Of a stretch of 64,000 nucleotides of DNA, positions 20,401 through 31,400 are shown piece after piece. The position numbers and the translations under genes were made by a program. The stretch lies in the NCBI RefSeq assembly GCF_000002865.3, contig NW_001865044.1, forward strand, positions 1,280,349-1,344,348, given 5' to 3'. The notes under the pieces are model-generated. The model was not told the origin of the DNA. It worked only from the letters and a program-made list of their open reading frames with translations, and made no database searches. Numbering within the stretch: position 1 is the first letter of the stretch; every line of letters begins with the position of its first letter. Origin of the DNA: Monosiga brevicollis MX1 (lineage: Eukaryota; Opisthokonta; Choanoflagellata; Craspedida; Salpingoecidae).

Positions 20401-23400
20401 CTCGAGCGACTTTGACATGGCCGCCCACAGCCAGACTTTTGGTTATTTCAACGCCTCAGAGGCCGCCGGCGCTGGTATCTACACCATGTACAACTTCGAC
20501 TACGTTGGTCTTTCCACCTACTCAATCAACTACTGGGTCGCCCGTCGTGAATCCACGGTATGATGCGCGTGCGAATGTTCCTCACTGTTTGTTATTCATC
20601 CGTGATGCACGCTTGACGACACTCACTTCTGAATGCTGTCTACGCGTGACCCTTTCCGTTGTTCTATGCTTTGTAGAGCCCCAACTCTGGTCTGCTGATC
20701 GAGTTCCGCGACGGCGACAACAACTTGATTGCTGCCAACGCCATCAGTGCATCTAGTCTCACCCTCAACGAGTGGACCGCTCAACAGCTCAACTACACCT
20801 TTGAGCGTGGCACCGACTACATTGGCGAGTCACTCCGCATTGGTATTCGCGCGACTGGTCTGGGCGAGTCGCCCGTCATCGACGCCATCTTTGTGTGCTT
20901 TGGCGGCATGACCTCTTCGTCGACCTCAACTTCGACCTCGACCTCGACCTCGACTTCGACGTCCACCTCGACCTCGACTTCGACGTCCACCTCGACCTCA
21001 ACCAGCACCTCGACCTCGACTTCGACCTCCACGTCGACGTCGACCTCGACCTCGACCTCCACGTCGACGTCGACGTCGACCTCCACGTCTTCCTGGACCT
21101 CGACGTCGACCTCGACCTCGACGTCGACCTCGACTTCCACCTCCACCTCGACCTCCACGTCCAGCTCGACCTCCACGTCCAGCTCCACCTCGACTTCCAG
21201 CTCCAGCTCGACCTCGACCTCGAGTACCACTTCCACCTCCACTTCCACCTCAACTTCAACCAGCACGTCGACCTCGACGTCAACCCCTTACTTCTCCCGC
21301 GAGCCGGTGGCTTGCAGCTCTTGCCAGAACCACTTCCAAGCTTGCGTTGGCCAGGAGCTCCTGGAGCCCTTTTACGACTATGATGCGTGGGCCAGCTGCA
21401 TCGTCGATGGCGGCTACCACTCGGCCTCAGCCGCGTCGGATCTGGAGAATAATGTGTGTGGTTGCCCCACAAGCGTCAGCACCGCTGGAACTGCCGAGGA
21501 TGCCCTGTTGGACATGCATCTCATGTTCAAGTGCTGGTACAAGTGCGCCACTAGCCTGAGCGACGCCTGCTACACATCCAGCTCCACCTCGACAACCACC
21601 TCGACCTCGACTTCGACCTCGACCTCCACGACCACGTCTACCTCGACCGACACAACGACCAGCACGTCCACATCGACCTCGACTTCGACGTCCACCAGCA
21701 CCTCCACCAGCACTTCGACCTCGACGTCCACCAGCACCTCAACCAGCACTTCGACCTCAACCTCGACCTCGACCTCGACTAGCACTTCGACCTCGACGTC
21801 CACCAGCACCTCGACCTCGACCTCGACTTCGACTTCGACCTCCACGAGCACCAGCACCTCCACGAGCACCTCCACCTCAACGAGCACCTCGACGTCCACC
21901 TCCACCAGCACCTCCACCAGCACCTCAACCTCCACCAGCACCTCAACCTCCACCAGCACCTCCACCAGCACGTCGACCTCGACCTCGACCTCCACCAGCA
22001 CGTCGACCTCGACCTCGACCTCCACCAGCACGTCGACCTCGACCAGCACATCCACCAGCACGTCGACCTCCACCAGCACATCCACCAGCACGTCGACCTC
22101 CACCAGCTCATCCACCAGCACGTCGACCTCCACCAGCACGTCGACCTCCACCAGCACGTCGACCTCGACTTCTTCCAGCACAAGCTCATCCAGCTCGACT
22201 TCGACCTCGACCTCGTCATCCACCTCCTCGTCCAGCTCGACGTCGACTTCGACTTCAACCTCGACGTCAACTTCCACCTCCACCACGCTCGACTTCTGCG
22301 AAGAGATGTGCATGCCTGGCTTTGCCAACAACCGCGTGGATGTGGATAGTGCCATCGCTGGCGCCACCAACGTGGCCATGGGTGACCTCGACAACGACGG
22401 TCTGGAGGACCTGGTCGTCTCCGCCATCGATTCCAACCAATTTGTCATCTACTTTGCCAACGGAGACGGCACATACGATTCTCAAGTCCTTGACACTCGT
22501 ACGGACGGTCGCGACACCGGTATTGCCGATTTCGACTTGGATGGCGATCTCGACATTGTGACTGCTTCGCGCTCTGGAACCCCTAACGTTCGCGTCTTTG
22601 AGAACACCGGCTCACGCAGCTTTGCTGCCGCCTACGACTTTGCTCTTCCCGACAGCATCAACGTGGGTGTGGCTGACTTCAACAACGACGGCCTTCCCGA
22701 CTTTGTCACGTTGGCCCGTGCATCAAGCCAGATTGTGCTCTTCACCAACGATGGCAGCTTCTCCTTTACCGAGACTGTCATGGCCAACTTCACGGGTGCG
22801 GGTCCCTTCCACTTGACCACTGGTGACATTGACAACGACGGCGACATGGATATTGTGGTTGCCTCGACTGACTCACCCGTGGGTGGTGCCGGTCTTGTTA
22901 TTCTGGAGAACATGTGGGATGGCTCTACCGTTTCATTCGGCCAGACCGTGCTCTCTCAGTCCACCTCCAACCCCCGTGGCGTTCGTCTTGTTGACTTTGA
23001 CATGGATGGCGACCTCGACCTCTTTGTTGCGGCGCTCAGCGACAACGGCGTCTGGTTCTTTGAGCAGATTGCCCCCGGCGAGTTTGACAACGGCACGAAG
23101 ATCTTTGTTGATGCCTACACGGCGACCTTTGTTGACGTTGCTGATGCGGACCGCGATGGCATCCCCGATGTGATTGTTGCCGCTCGCTCGTCCTCCACCG
23201 TCTTCCTCCTCAACGGCACTGACATTCAGACCGCCATTGTGACGGGCAATCCCATTTCCTACTTTGCGGCGACCATCATTGCCGACGATCTTGATAACAT
23301 CCGCGCATCGCGCTTCCTCGACGTGGATGGCGATGGCGATCTTGAGATTGTGACTGCTGCCAAGGGCTCGGGCATGCTTTCCATCTTCTACAACGACTGC

Positions 23401-24675
23401 TGCAACGTGCCCAGCGATGGCGTGCCCAGCACTTCCTCCACCACGACCACGACCACGACCACGACGACGACCACCACGACCACCACGACCACCACGACCA
23501 CCACCACCACGACGACGACGACCACCACGACGACGACCACCACCACCGTGGCTACCACCGTGGATGAGTGCCCTGTGCCCGAGGGTGGTTGCACCTCCGA
23601 GCCCCTGGTGCCCCAACTGGCTGCTGGTGACGCTTTGGGTGCCCATCACGTGCAGGCCGCCGACATGGATGGTGACGGCATCTTGGATGTTGTTGTGGCC
23701 GAGTCCAGCGGCAACCGTGTGCGCTGGTACAAGGTTCAGGCTGGCTTTGCCGTCGTTGCTACTGATGTCTACGATCTCGGCTCGGCCAGCGGCGGCGATC
23801 CTCGTTCCATCCAGGTGGCCGACTTTGATAATGATGGCGACATGGATGTCGTCATTGTCTGGCAAGGCGTGCACTACGTCACTGTCCACTACAACGACGG
23901 CGCCGGTGTGTTCCTTCCTGGCGACTGGAAGACGGTCGACAGCGATCTCGTCAAGCCCTTCAACAGTGCTACGGGTGATCTCAACAACGATGGCTTCATG
24001 GACATTGTCGTGACGGATCGCGGTAGCGACAGCATCATCATCTACTACAATGATCAGACTGGTGACTTCACGGCCTCGGGCATCATCACGCAGGTCGACG
24101 GTGCGTACGGCGTTGAGCTGGCTGATGTAGATGGCGATGGCAACGTGGATATTGTCGCCGGTCTTCGCAACAGCGACGTTGTGGCCGTCTTTTACAACAA
24201 CTTTGTTTCGGGCAGTGGTCTGTCCTTCTCTCGTGCCATCATCAGCCAGACGACGGCCTGCGACGACCCTCGCTCCGTGTCTGTTGGCGACATCAACAAC
24301 GACGGTCTCATGGATATTGCAGCCGTGTGCATGGCTAACGGCCAGGTGTACGCTCACTACCAGGGTGTCAGTGGCGACTTTACTCAGGTCCAAGTTGCCT
24401 CGGGCCTGGACCAGCCCTTCACCATCGAGATGGGTGACCTCACCAAGACCGGTCTGCTCAGCATGGTGGTGGGCGACCGCAGCTCGGGCGACCTCATCCA
24501 ATTCGACCAGTATCCCGCGGGCAACTTCACGTCGACGGTGCTGGCCGGCACCGCCTCCTCGAACTGGCGTGATGTCACCATTGCCGACTTTGAAGGTGAT
24601 GGTGACTTGGACATCTTCGCTGCCTCAGCCGGCGAGGATCTGATCCAGATGGTCCTGAGCACGTGCTGCGTGTAA
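17457..24675 (+). CDS. Giant secreted protein: jelly-roll-like modules, Ser/Thr linkers, two FG-GAP propellers
   Basis: Twelve exons (17457-17513, 17726-17776, 17856-17945, 18063-18233, 18316-18407, 18504-18696, 18801-19031, 19142-19676, 19774-19887, 19989-20088, 20176-20557, 20677-24675) give 2004 residues. The start MRAVILALAVAVAAGNLIV is a signal peptide. Residues 20 to about 750 hold four beta-sandwich-like modules. The first two begin NPSFE and share DGTQVLFLKPG. The middle modules end with a pattern like NVQANFD or YIDNICLS, typical of carbohydrate-binding or galactose-binding folds. A Ser/Thr linker (752-876) leads to a Cys-rich domain (about 877-971). A second linker follows (972-1208), then propeller 1 (about 1209-1590), a 36-Thr linker, and propeller 2 (about 1634-2004). 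Blades carry calcium-type loops such as DLDNDGLED and DVDGDGDLE. No membrane helix is seen at the end (STCCV), so it is probably secreted to a matrix or theca. Function is unknown. Confidence 0.9.
20911..21285 (+). repeat. Ser/Thr dipeptide linker 1 in the FG-GAP gene
   Basis: About 125 codons, nearly all Ser or Thr in alternation. Codons vary (TCG, TCC, TCA, TCT, AGC with ACC, ACG, ACT, ACA), so the DNA is only an imperfect hexamer repeat while the peptide repeat is tight. It is expected to be a stiff, O-glycosylated spacer. Confidence 0.9.
21574..22287 (+). repeat. Ser/Thr dipeptide linker 2 in the FG-GAP gene
   Basis: About 238 codons of alternating Ser and Thr, with runs of Ser near the 3' end. 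It joins the Cys-rich domain to the first propeller. Some stretches (22030-22160) are closer to a perfect DNA repeat based on CACGTCGACCTCCACCAG, which suggests recent expansion. Confidence 0.9.
23440..23547 (+). repeat. Pure poly-threonine linker between propellers
   Basis: Thirty-six consecutive Thr codons, mixing ACC and ACG. It separates the two FG-GAP propellers and differs from the Ser-Thr linkers elsewhere in the same protein. Confidence 0.9.
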
Positions 24676-24711
24676 GAGCCTCCAGCCAGATTCTTGTTTG
24701 TGACGTGCTCT

Positions 24712-24717
24712 ATTAAA
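24712..24717 (+). terminator. Possible polyadenylation signal ATTAAA
   Basis: ATTAAA lies 37 bases after the stop codon of the FG-GAP gene, followed by T-rich sequence at 24747-24775. The position is plausible. Confidence 0.4.
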
Positions 24718-25560
24718 TGTCCTGTTGCTCCTACACATTCTCCCTTTTCCTTTTTTTTTTCTTGTGTTTTTTTCTTGTGCACCCCCTTACCCTTGACCTG
24801 TTGTCCATTAACCGCACTACGCCATTTCGCGATCTCGCTAATGTCGTGGCGGGTTTGACATGAACGCTGTGTTTTCTACTTCCCTGAATGATGAGACATG
24901 ATCAATCTGCCCTTTCCCGCATGTTTTTGGCCCCTCTCTCGTTTGTGTGGCCAATTTGAAGGATGTTCTAATCCGAGATAGTTATCGCCAGCCGTGTGCG
25001 CCCAGCCGTGTGTCGGCGCACCCTCGATGCTGCTGTCCCAATTTAAACCTCATAATTTGCTTCTCTCCTCCCTCTCCTCCCTCAATGACTTCCTCCAATC
25101 TTCCTTTCCTCCCTCCCATACAAGGCTCGAATGACAGCTGAATTGCGCGCCGTCATTGCAGGCCAGAGAGTCACCATCATCATCATCATCATCATCATCG
25201 CAAGCGTTGTCGTCATTTTCAAAAGACACTCGATTCCAGAGCCTTTGCAAATCCTGAGTGCATTTTCAGAGAGTATGCGAGTTCATGAGACTAAATCTGA
25301 GAGTTTAGCTTAAGTTGTTCCGTCAAATAAGAGAAGCACCAGGTACCGGTTCTCGTTCTAGAGAAGAAGTCGACGCGAGACATTGGGAAATTTTCAATTT
25401 TCTTCTTCTGCTTTCTTCGTCTCGTTCAGTGACCAAGTCAGTGGCGTGCGAGCCGGCGCGGGTGCTCGCCTCAGCCTTGGGCTGAATGCAGCCGTTGGCG
25501 ATGGGCATTGGCTTGATGGGACAGAGAAGGACAGAGCGTTGCACGGCAGTAGGGCTCACG

Positions 25561-25566
25561 TGTGTG

Positions 25567-25597
<31 letters not shown>
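25561..25597 (+). repeat. TG microsatellite in the peroxiredoxin 5' leader
   Basis: A TG run ends about 22 bases before the ATG of the peroxiredoxin gene, so it probably lies in the promoter or 5' UTR. Confidence 0.85.
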
Positions 25598-25598
<1 letters not shown>

Positions 25599-25619
25599 TT
25601 GTGTCTAGTTACCGATACC

Positions 25620-27305
25620 ATGGCCTTTGTGACCAACGCACTTCGCGCGCTGCGCCCCAGCCTGCCCATCCTCAGCCGCCGCACCATTTCCATCGTACGG
25701 GCCTTTGCGAGCGGCGTGGAGTTTTGGGGTGTCGCTGGAGATTGGGCGACAGGCTATTCGGCATGGCTGATTGACATGCTTTTTGCTTGTTGCAATATTG
25801 CAGGCGGAGGCTCGTGTTACCAGCCCAGCCCCCTTTTTCAAGGCGGATGCGCTGGTCAATGGCACCGAGTTCAAGACAGTGTCCCTCGATGACTACAAGG
25901 ACAAGGTTGGTCGTGCGCCTGTCCTGTCAGCTGTCAGGGTGCGGCCAGTGGCCATGCAAGACTGGCTTGAGCTCACAGTCTGTTGGCCGCGATGTATGCA
26001 TGGACCGGGGCGGCGCTGGTCTCTAGTACTTGGTGCTGCTGTTTTACCCGGTATGTTGCGTTGTGAGCTTGCTCGCGACGGCAGGCCTGTAGCTGTCGCG
26101 TGTCTTCTCTGCTTCTGGAGTCATCGGCAACTGGCTACAAGCTCTCATTTCATCATGCATGATTCTTTTTTCCGTTTGTATGTAGCTGGACTGGACCTTT
26201 GTGTGCCCGACAGAGATTACTGCCCATGCGGATGCCCAGGAGGAGTTTGCCAAGCTCAATGCCGAGGTCAGAGGGCCGAGATCTTGCCCCGAACCCATCT
26301 GCCTCGGTGTTCGGCAGAAGGGCAACAAAAGCCGATTTTTGCTCCCACGTCCTGGTCTCCTCGTACTCGTTGTTGCTTCCCTCACGGTATCCCTCTTGGG
26401 GTGGTCGGGTACCAGGTGGTGGCCGTGTCCACCGACAACAAGTTTTCCCACTATGCCTGGGCTCAGCACCCGCGCAAGGAGGGTGAGTCTGGGGCAGGTC
26501 TTGTGTGGAGGCCATGCTTGTTGGGTCGCCGCTGACTACTCCCAAAGCTTGGCCAGGAGACGTTGGGGGGTGGGTTGATGACGTGATGCTCAATGCTTGC
26601 TGCGTGCCTGACACTAGGTGGTCTTGCGCCCATCACCATGACCATGATTGCGGACCAGACGCGGGCCATGAGCCGCACCTATGGCTGCTATGTGCCTGAT
26701 GATGGCTTCAACCTGCGGTCAGTCGCTCTGGCGTGCGGGTGGTTTGCACAGGCGGCACGAGGGCCCAGGGTGGGCCTTGCGCGCCCAATGCTCATGGGGG
26801 ACCGTGTGCCACTTTTGTCAGCGCAACCTACATCATCGACAAGAGCGGTGTGCTGCGCCATGCGCAGATTACTGATCGTTCCGTGGGCCGCTCCGTGGAT
26901 GAGACATTGCGCATTATCAAGGGTGGGTGTTTTTTGTAATTATCGCGCGCCGTGTGCGTTTATTATGGATGAGAGGCATCACACCCCTTAGCCCACGGCT
27001 CACCGACCTGTCGTGCCATGCTGAAACAGCTCTCCTGTTTGCCGAGGAGCACGGTGAGGTCTGCCCAGCCAACTGGCAGCCTGGATCGGCCACGGTAAGC
27101 GCGTTTGACATGCTTGGGTGATGAGTCATCGCAAAAGTTGAGCTTTTGCTATCCAGAAATAAAAGAAAGGACGAGTGGGGCAACGCAGACCCCGACTGAC
27201 ATGTTGTCGGTTGTCGTGCTGATTGTCGTGCTGATTGTGTCCCTCCTCCTGCAGATCAAGGGCGATCCCGAGCTTAAGAAGGAGTACTTTTCCACCAACG
27301 CTTAA
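25620..27305 (+). CDS. PRDX3: Mitochondrial typical 2-Cys peroxiredoxin
   Basis: Nine exons (25620-25694, 25804-25905, 26027-26050, 26186-26266, 26416-26482, 26618-26717, 26822-26922, 27030-27094, 27255-27305) give 221 residues. The start [20 protein letters not shown] plus RTISI is Arg-rich without acids and looks like a mitochondrial presequence. The catalytic core is [13 protein letters not shown] with the peroxidatic Cys. [13 protein letters not shown] and VCPANWQPG carry the family block and the resolving Cys. The C-terminus has the YF pair (KKEYFSTNA). It reduces peroxides using thioredoxin. The usual GGLG motif reads GGLAPI here. The PRDX3 symbol rests on the presequence and family; a PRDX1/2-like origin is possible. 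Confidence 0.95.
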
Positions 27306-28407
27306 AGCTGGTGCGGAGCGAGCTGAGCTCCGAACAGTTGATAACTACTGTTGCGCACAGTATCTGGATATGCCTGCACGCACGCAATTCAGTTCTCACG
27401 TCATGTGAAAGAGACAGAAGAGAGAGAGAGATCAAAAGAAAGAAAGAGAGAGAAAGAAAGAGAGAGAGAGAGAGAGAGAGACAGGACTTGCAGGTTTATG
27501 TCTTTGCATGCACGCATTGTTCGCGGCGCGTTGAATCTGTTTTACCAAGTGTGTGGTGCACATCAAAGGAGGATGGGTGTTGTTGTTGGTAAAACAATAC
27601 AATGACCCTTCTTCTCCCACAGCCGCTACCAAAGAATAGCAGTAACACGAACACCCACCACTCGTCGATCAACACGATACAGGAGCACTGCCCAACACAA
27701 CAAGCAAGGCAAAGCAAGTGGATGAATACACATGGGGATGAGAATAAAATGCAAAGCAATTGATCGACCCCAAGGAAGATCAAGATCAGGCTCGTGGGTG
27801 AGCTCGGCCGTTTTTGCCCCTCCGGTGCCTGCGTTTGTTTCCATGGTCCAGCGGAGCGGCCAAACCACCTTTTCCATCAAGTACAGCTGCCAGGCCAGCC
27901 CACGGGTACGCTGGCGGCGCCTTGTCTCCAGAACCATCGCTGGTGTTCTCCCATCTGCTCGTGCTGCCTCTACTCGCGATTCGCCCGCGCTGCGTTTCGA
28001 TCGGTGCAGAATGCCACAGGCTATAGTGCTTCTTCACTCATTGATTGTCGTGTCGCCGGTCCGCCTGCGCCTTGCCGCTTCTTGACGACGCGTTCAGCAG
28101 TTTTGGGGTGCGGTCTTATACGCCGTGCTCTTCACGCCGGCCTCGCCCCGCACGTGTCATCAGGTAGAAGAACACACTAGCTTGGTATGCATTCTGCTCC
28201 CCCCCCTCTCCTCTTCTTTTGGTATTGACCTGCCTCTCTGTCGTTGATAACCCAGGCCATGCCTGCACGTCAATCCGAGGCAAAGTGCCCGTTCTTCTTT
28301 TCCTGAATGAATCAAATCATTTGGGCTTTTTCCTTCTTTCTTTTGTGGCCCCAGATCTGGTCTTGCTCAGTCGAACCGTGCTGTGTTATAGGCCATCACC
28401 ACCCACC
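27306..28407. promoter_or_regulatory. Intergenic region and leader of the giant lectin gene
   Basis: A GA-rich microsatellite lies at 27415-27482. No gene is supported in the rest. A frame in phase with the lectin gene extends upstream to an ATG at 28219. I chose the ATG at 28408 instead because it has a CCACCATGG context and is followed at once by a signal peptide. Confidence 0.45.
27415..27482 (+). repeat. GA-rich microsatellite
   Basis: A GA run with GAAA interruptions lies about 110 bases past the peroxiredoxin stop codon. Confidence 0.9.
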
Positions 28408-31400
28408 ATGGCCCGGTCCCAGCTCTGGGTTGCTCTTGTGGCCCTGAGTCTGGTCACGGGCATACACGCCCAAAGCGGCTGGTATTTGGCCACAAACGGC
28501 ACGTCTTGTACCGCTCACTGCGCCAGCGTAGGCTCTGGCTTGACGTGCCAGGCCAGTCCCATGGCTGACGTCGATTCTTCCACCCGGGCTCAGTACGTTT
28601 TTGAGACGGAGCTTGGTGTCTCCTGCTCGGGCATCTCGCAAAGCGGCAGTGGCAACAGTCCCTTCGTGCTGGGGGGCTGCACCTACCGCCCCCCCGACCA
28701 ACCGGTTTCGTGCAATAATGTCCCAGTCAACGGAGCTATCCAACGTGTCTGTTGCTGTGCCACCTCGCCTGCGGCCTGTCCCCTGGAACCCCCTTCCACG
28801 TCAAGCACGTCGAGCACCTCCAGCACCTCGAGCACCAGCACCACCTCCAGCACCTCGAGCACTTCGAGCACTTCGATCACTTCAAGCACCAGTTCCACGA
28901 CGAGTACCTCGAGCACCAGCTCGACCAGCTCGACCAGCTCCACCTCGAGCTCGAGCTCTACTTCCTCGACCAGCTCGACCAGCTCCACCTCGAGCTCGAG
29001 TTCCACGTCCTCGACCAGCTCGACCAGCTCGACCAGCTCGACCAGCTCGACCTCGAGCTCGAGTTCCACGTCATCGACCAGCTCGACCAGCTCGACCAGC
29101 TCGACCTCGAGCTCGAGCTCTACTTCTTCGACTAGCTCGACCAGCTCGACCTCGAGCTCGAGCTCTACTTCTTCGACTAGCTCGACCAGCTCCACCTCGA
29201 GCTCGAGTTCCACGTCCTCGACTAGCTCGACCAGCTCGACCAGCTCGACCAGCTCAACAAGCTCCACTTCCTCGACCAGCTCGACCAGCTCGACCAGCTC
29301 AACAAGCTCCACTTCCTCGACCAGCTCGACCAGCTCGACCAGCTCCACCTCGAGCACGAGCTCTACTTCTTCGACCAGCTCGACCTCGTCCACTTCAAGC
29401 TCAAGCTCCACGTCCTCGACTAGCTCGACCAGCTCGACCAGCTCGACCTCGTCCACCTCAACCACCAGCTCAACCAGTTCAACAAGCTCCACTTCCTCCA
29501 CGTCCTCCACAAGTTCAACCAGTACAACAACCTCCGCGCCTCCTTGTTTTCTTGTGCCCAATGGCGACTTTGAGGCGCAGAGCTTCTCCACCGCCTCCGC
29601 CTTTATGGATGCTGGCAGTGCTCCTTGGGTCCCAGAGGGAGGTCTTCTGCTGCGAAACGAGAGTGACGCCGCTCCCAATGGACCCACTGTCGTCAATTAC
29701 ATTCCCGGCTTTGCCAGCAATCACATGACCCAAGCGCTGGACATTTCTTTTGCTGAAGACTTCTCCTACATCATCACCGCGGCCTTCAAACGCACTGGCG
29801 TCGATGCCAGCCCCGCGACCTTGACCGTCGGTTGGTACGACTTGAACACGGATGCATACTGGCCTGGTGCCATCGTTCTCGGCAACGCCGATCTGCCCGA
29901 AGATGAAAGCTACGCCGAAGCTTCCGCTGCCTTCCACCTCAGTGCTTTTGAGACGGCCACGGCTGCAGCGGCTGGCACACAGGCCACGCTGCGGTTCTCT
30001 TATGATGGATCAGGCAGCGCCCCAGCCGTGGATAACGTTGTCGTCTGTGTTAACCCATTTGTTCTCTCCAGTACCAGCACCAGTACCTCCATGTCTTCCA
30101 CCTCCACCTCCACTTCCACCAGCACCTCCACCTCCACCTCCACTTCCACCAGCACTTCCACCAGTACCTTTACCTCCACATCCACCTTCACCAGCAGCTC
30201 TACCAGCACCTATACGTCCACCTCCACGAGCTCTTCAGAAACGTGCGTCAGCCAGATTTGCCCTCACTTTTTTTTGTTCCATTTTTTTTTATCTCGTTTT
30301 CTTCTTGGGTCTCGCAAGGTCATCACGTATTCAGCCGTTCACGCATCCAACTCATCCTTGCTTCTTCTTTGCAGCGATATATGTGGTCATTTGCAGGATG
30401 GCTCGTTCAGCTTTATTGATCAGGCACCGGATGCGGAAGGTCGCGCTCCCGTGGGCCCTGCCTGGACAGTGGCCGCTCCAGGCCAGGAGCCACCCTTTGT
30501 GCTTGTCAACTCATCTGCCCTGCCTCCCACTCATGTCCTGCAAGGCATGCCCAGTACACGCATCAGCCAGCAGTCTTTGGTCCGCTTCGAGCTAGCCACC
30601 ACCTACAGCCTGTCTTTTCGGGCTCGCACACAGAACACTAGCTTGCCGCCCACCCTTTTCGTCTTTATCCGAGCCTTGAACACGTCACAAATTGCTCTTA
30701 TGCGATCGTTTGCAGCGAATCAGTTTGACGGCATTTGGCGTGACTATCAAGTGATTTATGAACTCTCCTCAGATACCTCCTTTGTGGGGGAGCTGCTTGC
30801 CGTTGAGTTTTCCTTTGGCGGCTATGTTCAGCTGGATGACATCATCCTCTGTGCCACCCCTCTCACGAGCAGTAGCACCAGCACCAGTACCAGCAGTTCC
30901 TCCACTCAGTCATCGACTTCCACTTCGACCTCGACCTCCACTTCGACCTCGACATCCACATCCAGCTCGACGTCCACCTCGAGCTCCACTTCCACCTCAA
31001 GCTCCAGCTCCAGCTCCAGCTCCACATCTACCTCCACCTCATCCAGCACGTCTACTTCCTCCTCCACTAGCAACATCGATCCGCTGGTCCAAACTCCAGA
31101 CGGTGAGCTTCGCTCTGCTGGCCCTCGACACACACATGCCATTCCTCCCATGCTGGACTCGATTCGATTACGCAGCTGACGTGCTCCTCCCCTCTTTGCT
31201 GCAAATATCCTTCGTTTACCGACGCAGGCTGGTTCCAGTTTTTTCGCGTCGAGTATTCGGTGACCTTTCAACGCGGTTCACAACTTCCCTTTGATCAAGC
31301 TCAGACCGCCTGTGCGCAAAATGGTGCTTATTTGGCATCACCCTCAACCGAGCTCGAGTGGTCTCGCATCTACAACATTATTCTTGAGCACACGTTTGTA

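Larger units (their letters stand above)
24676..25619. other. Intergenic region before peroxiredoxin
   Basis: No gene is seen. It contains pyrimidine-rich stretches, a TCA run (25173-25199) and a TG run directly before the peroxiredoxin start. Confidence 0.5.

Noticed and set aside
20911-22287. CRISPR-like array
   Set aside because: The repeats are codon-phased Ser/Thr coding units without spacers, in a eukaryotic exon.
21570-22448. Long minus-strand open frame of Val-Glu-Asp repeats, about 290 codons
   Set aside because: It is the mirror of the Ser/Thr codon array on the plus strand. A TCNACN repeat has no stops in antisense, so long antisense frames arise automatically. The same applies at 28683-29696, 32678-33562, 34435-35067 and 35595-36299.
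22933-24501. Minus-strand open frame of 522 codons opposite the FG-GAP propellers
   Set aside because: The plus strand carries clear calcium-loop repeats in frame. The antisense product is Val/Ala/His/Asp-rich without family features and follows from strong third-base G/C bias.
28219-28407. Upstream in-frame extension of the giant lectin protein from an ATG at 28219
   Set aside because: The ATG at 28408 has a better context and is followed immediately by a signal peptide, which the extension would bury.
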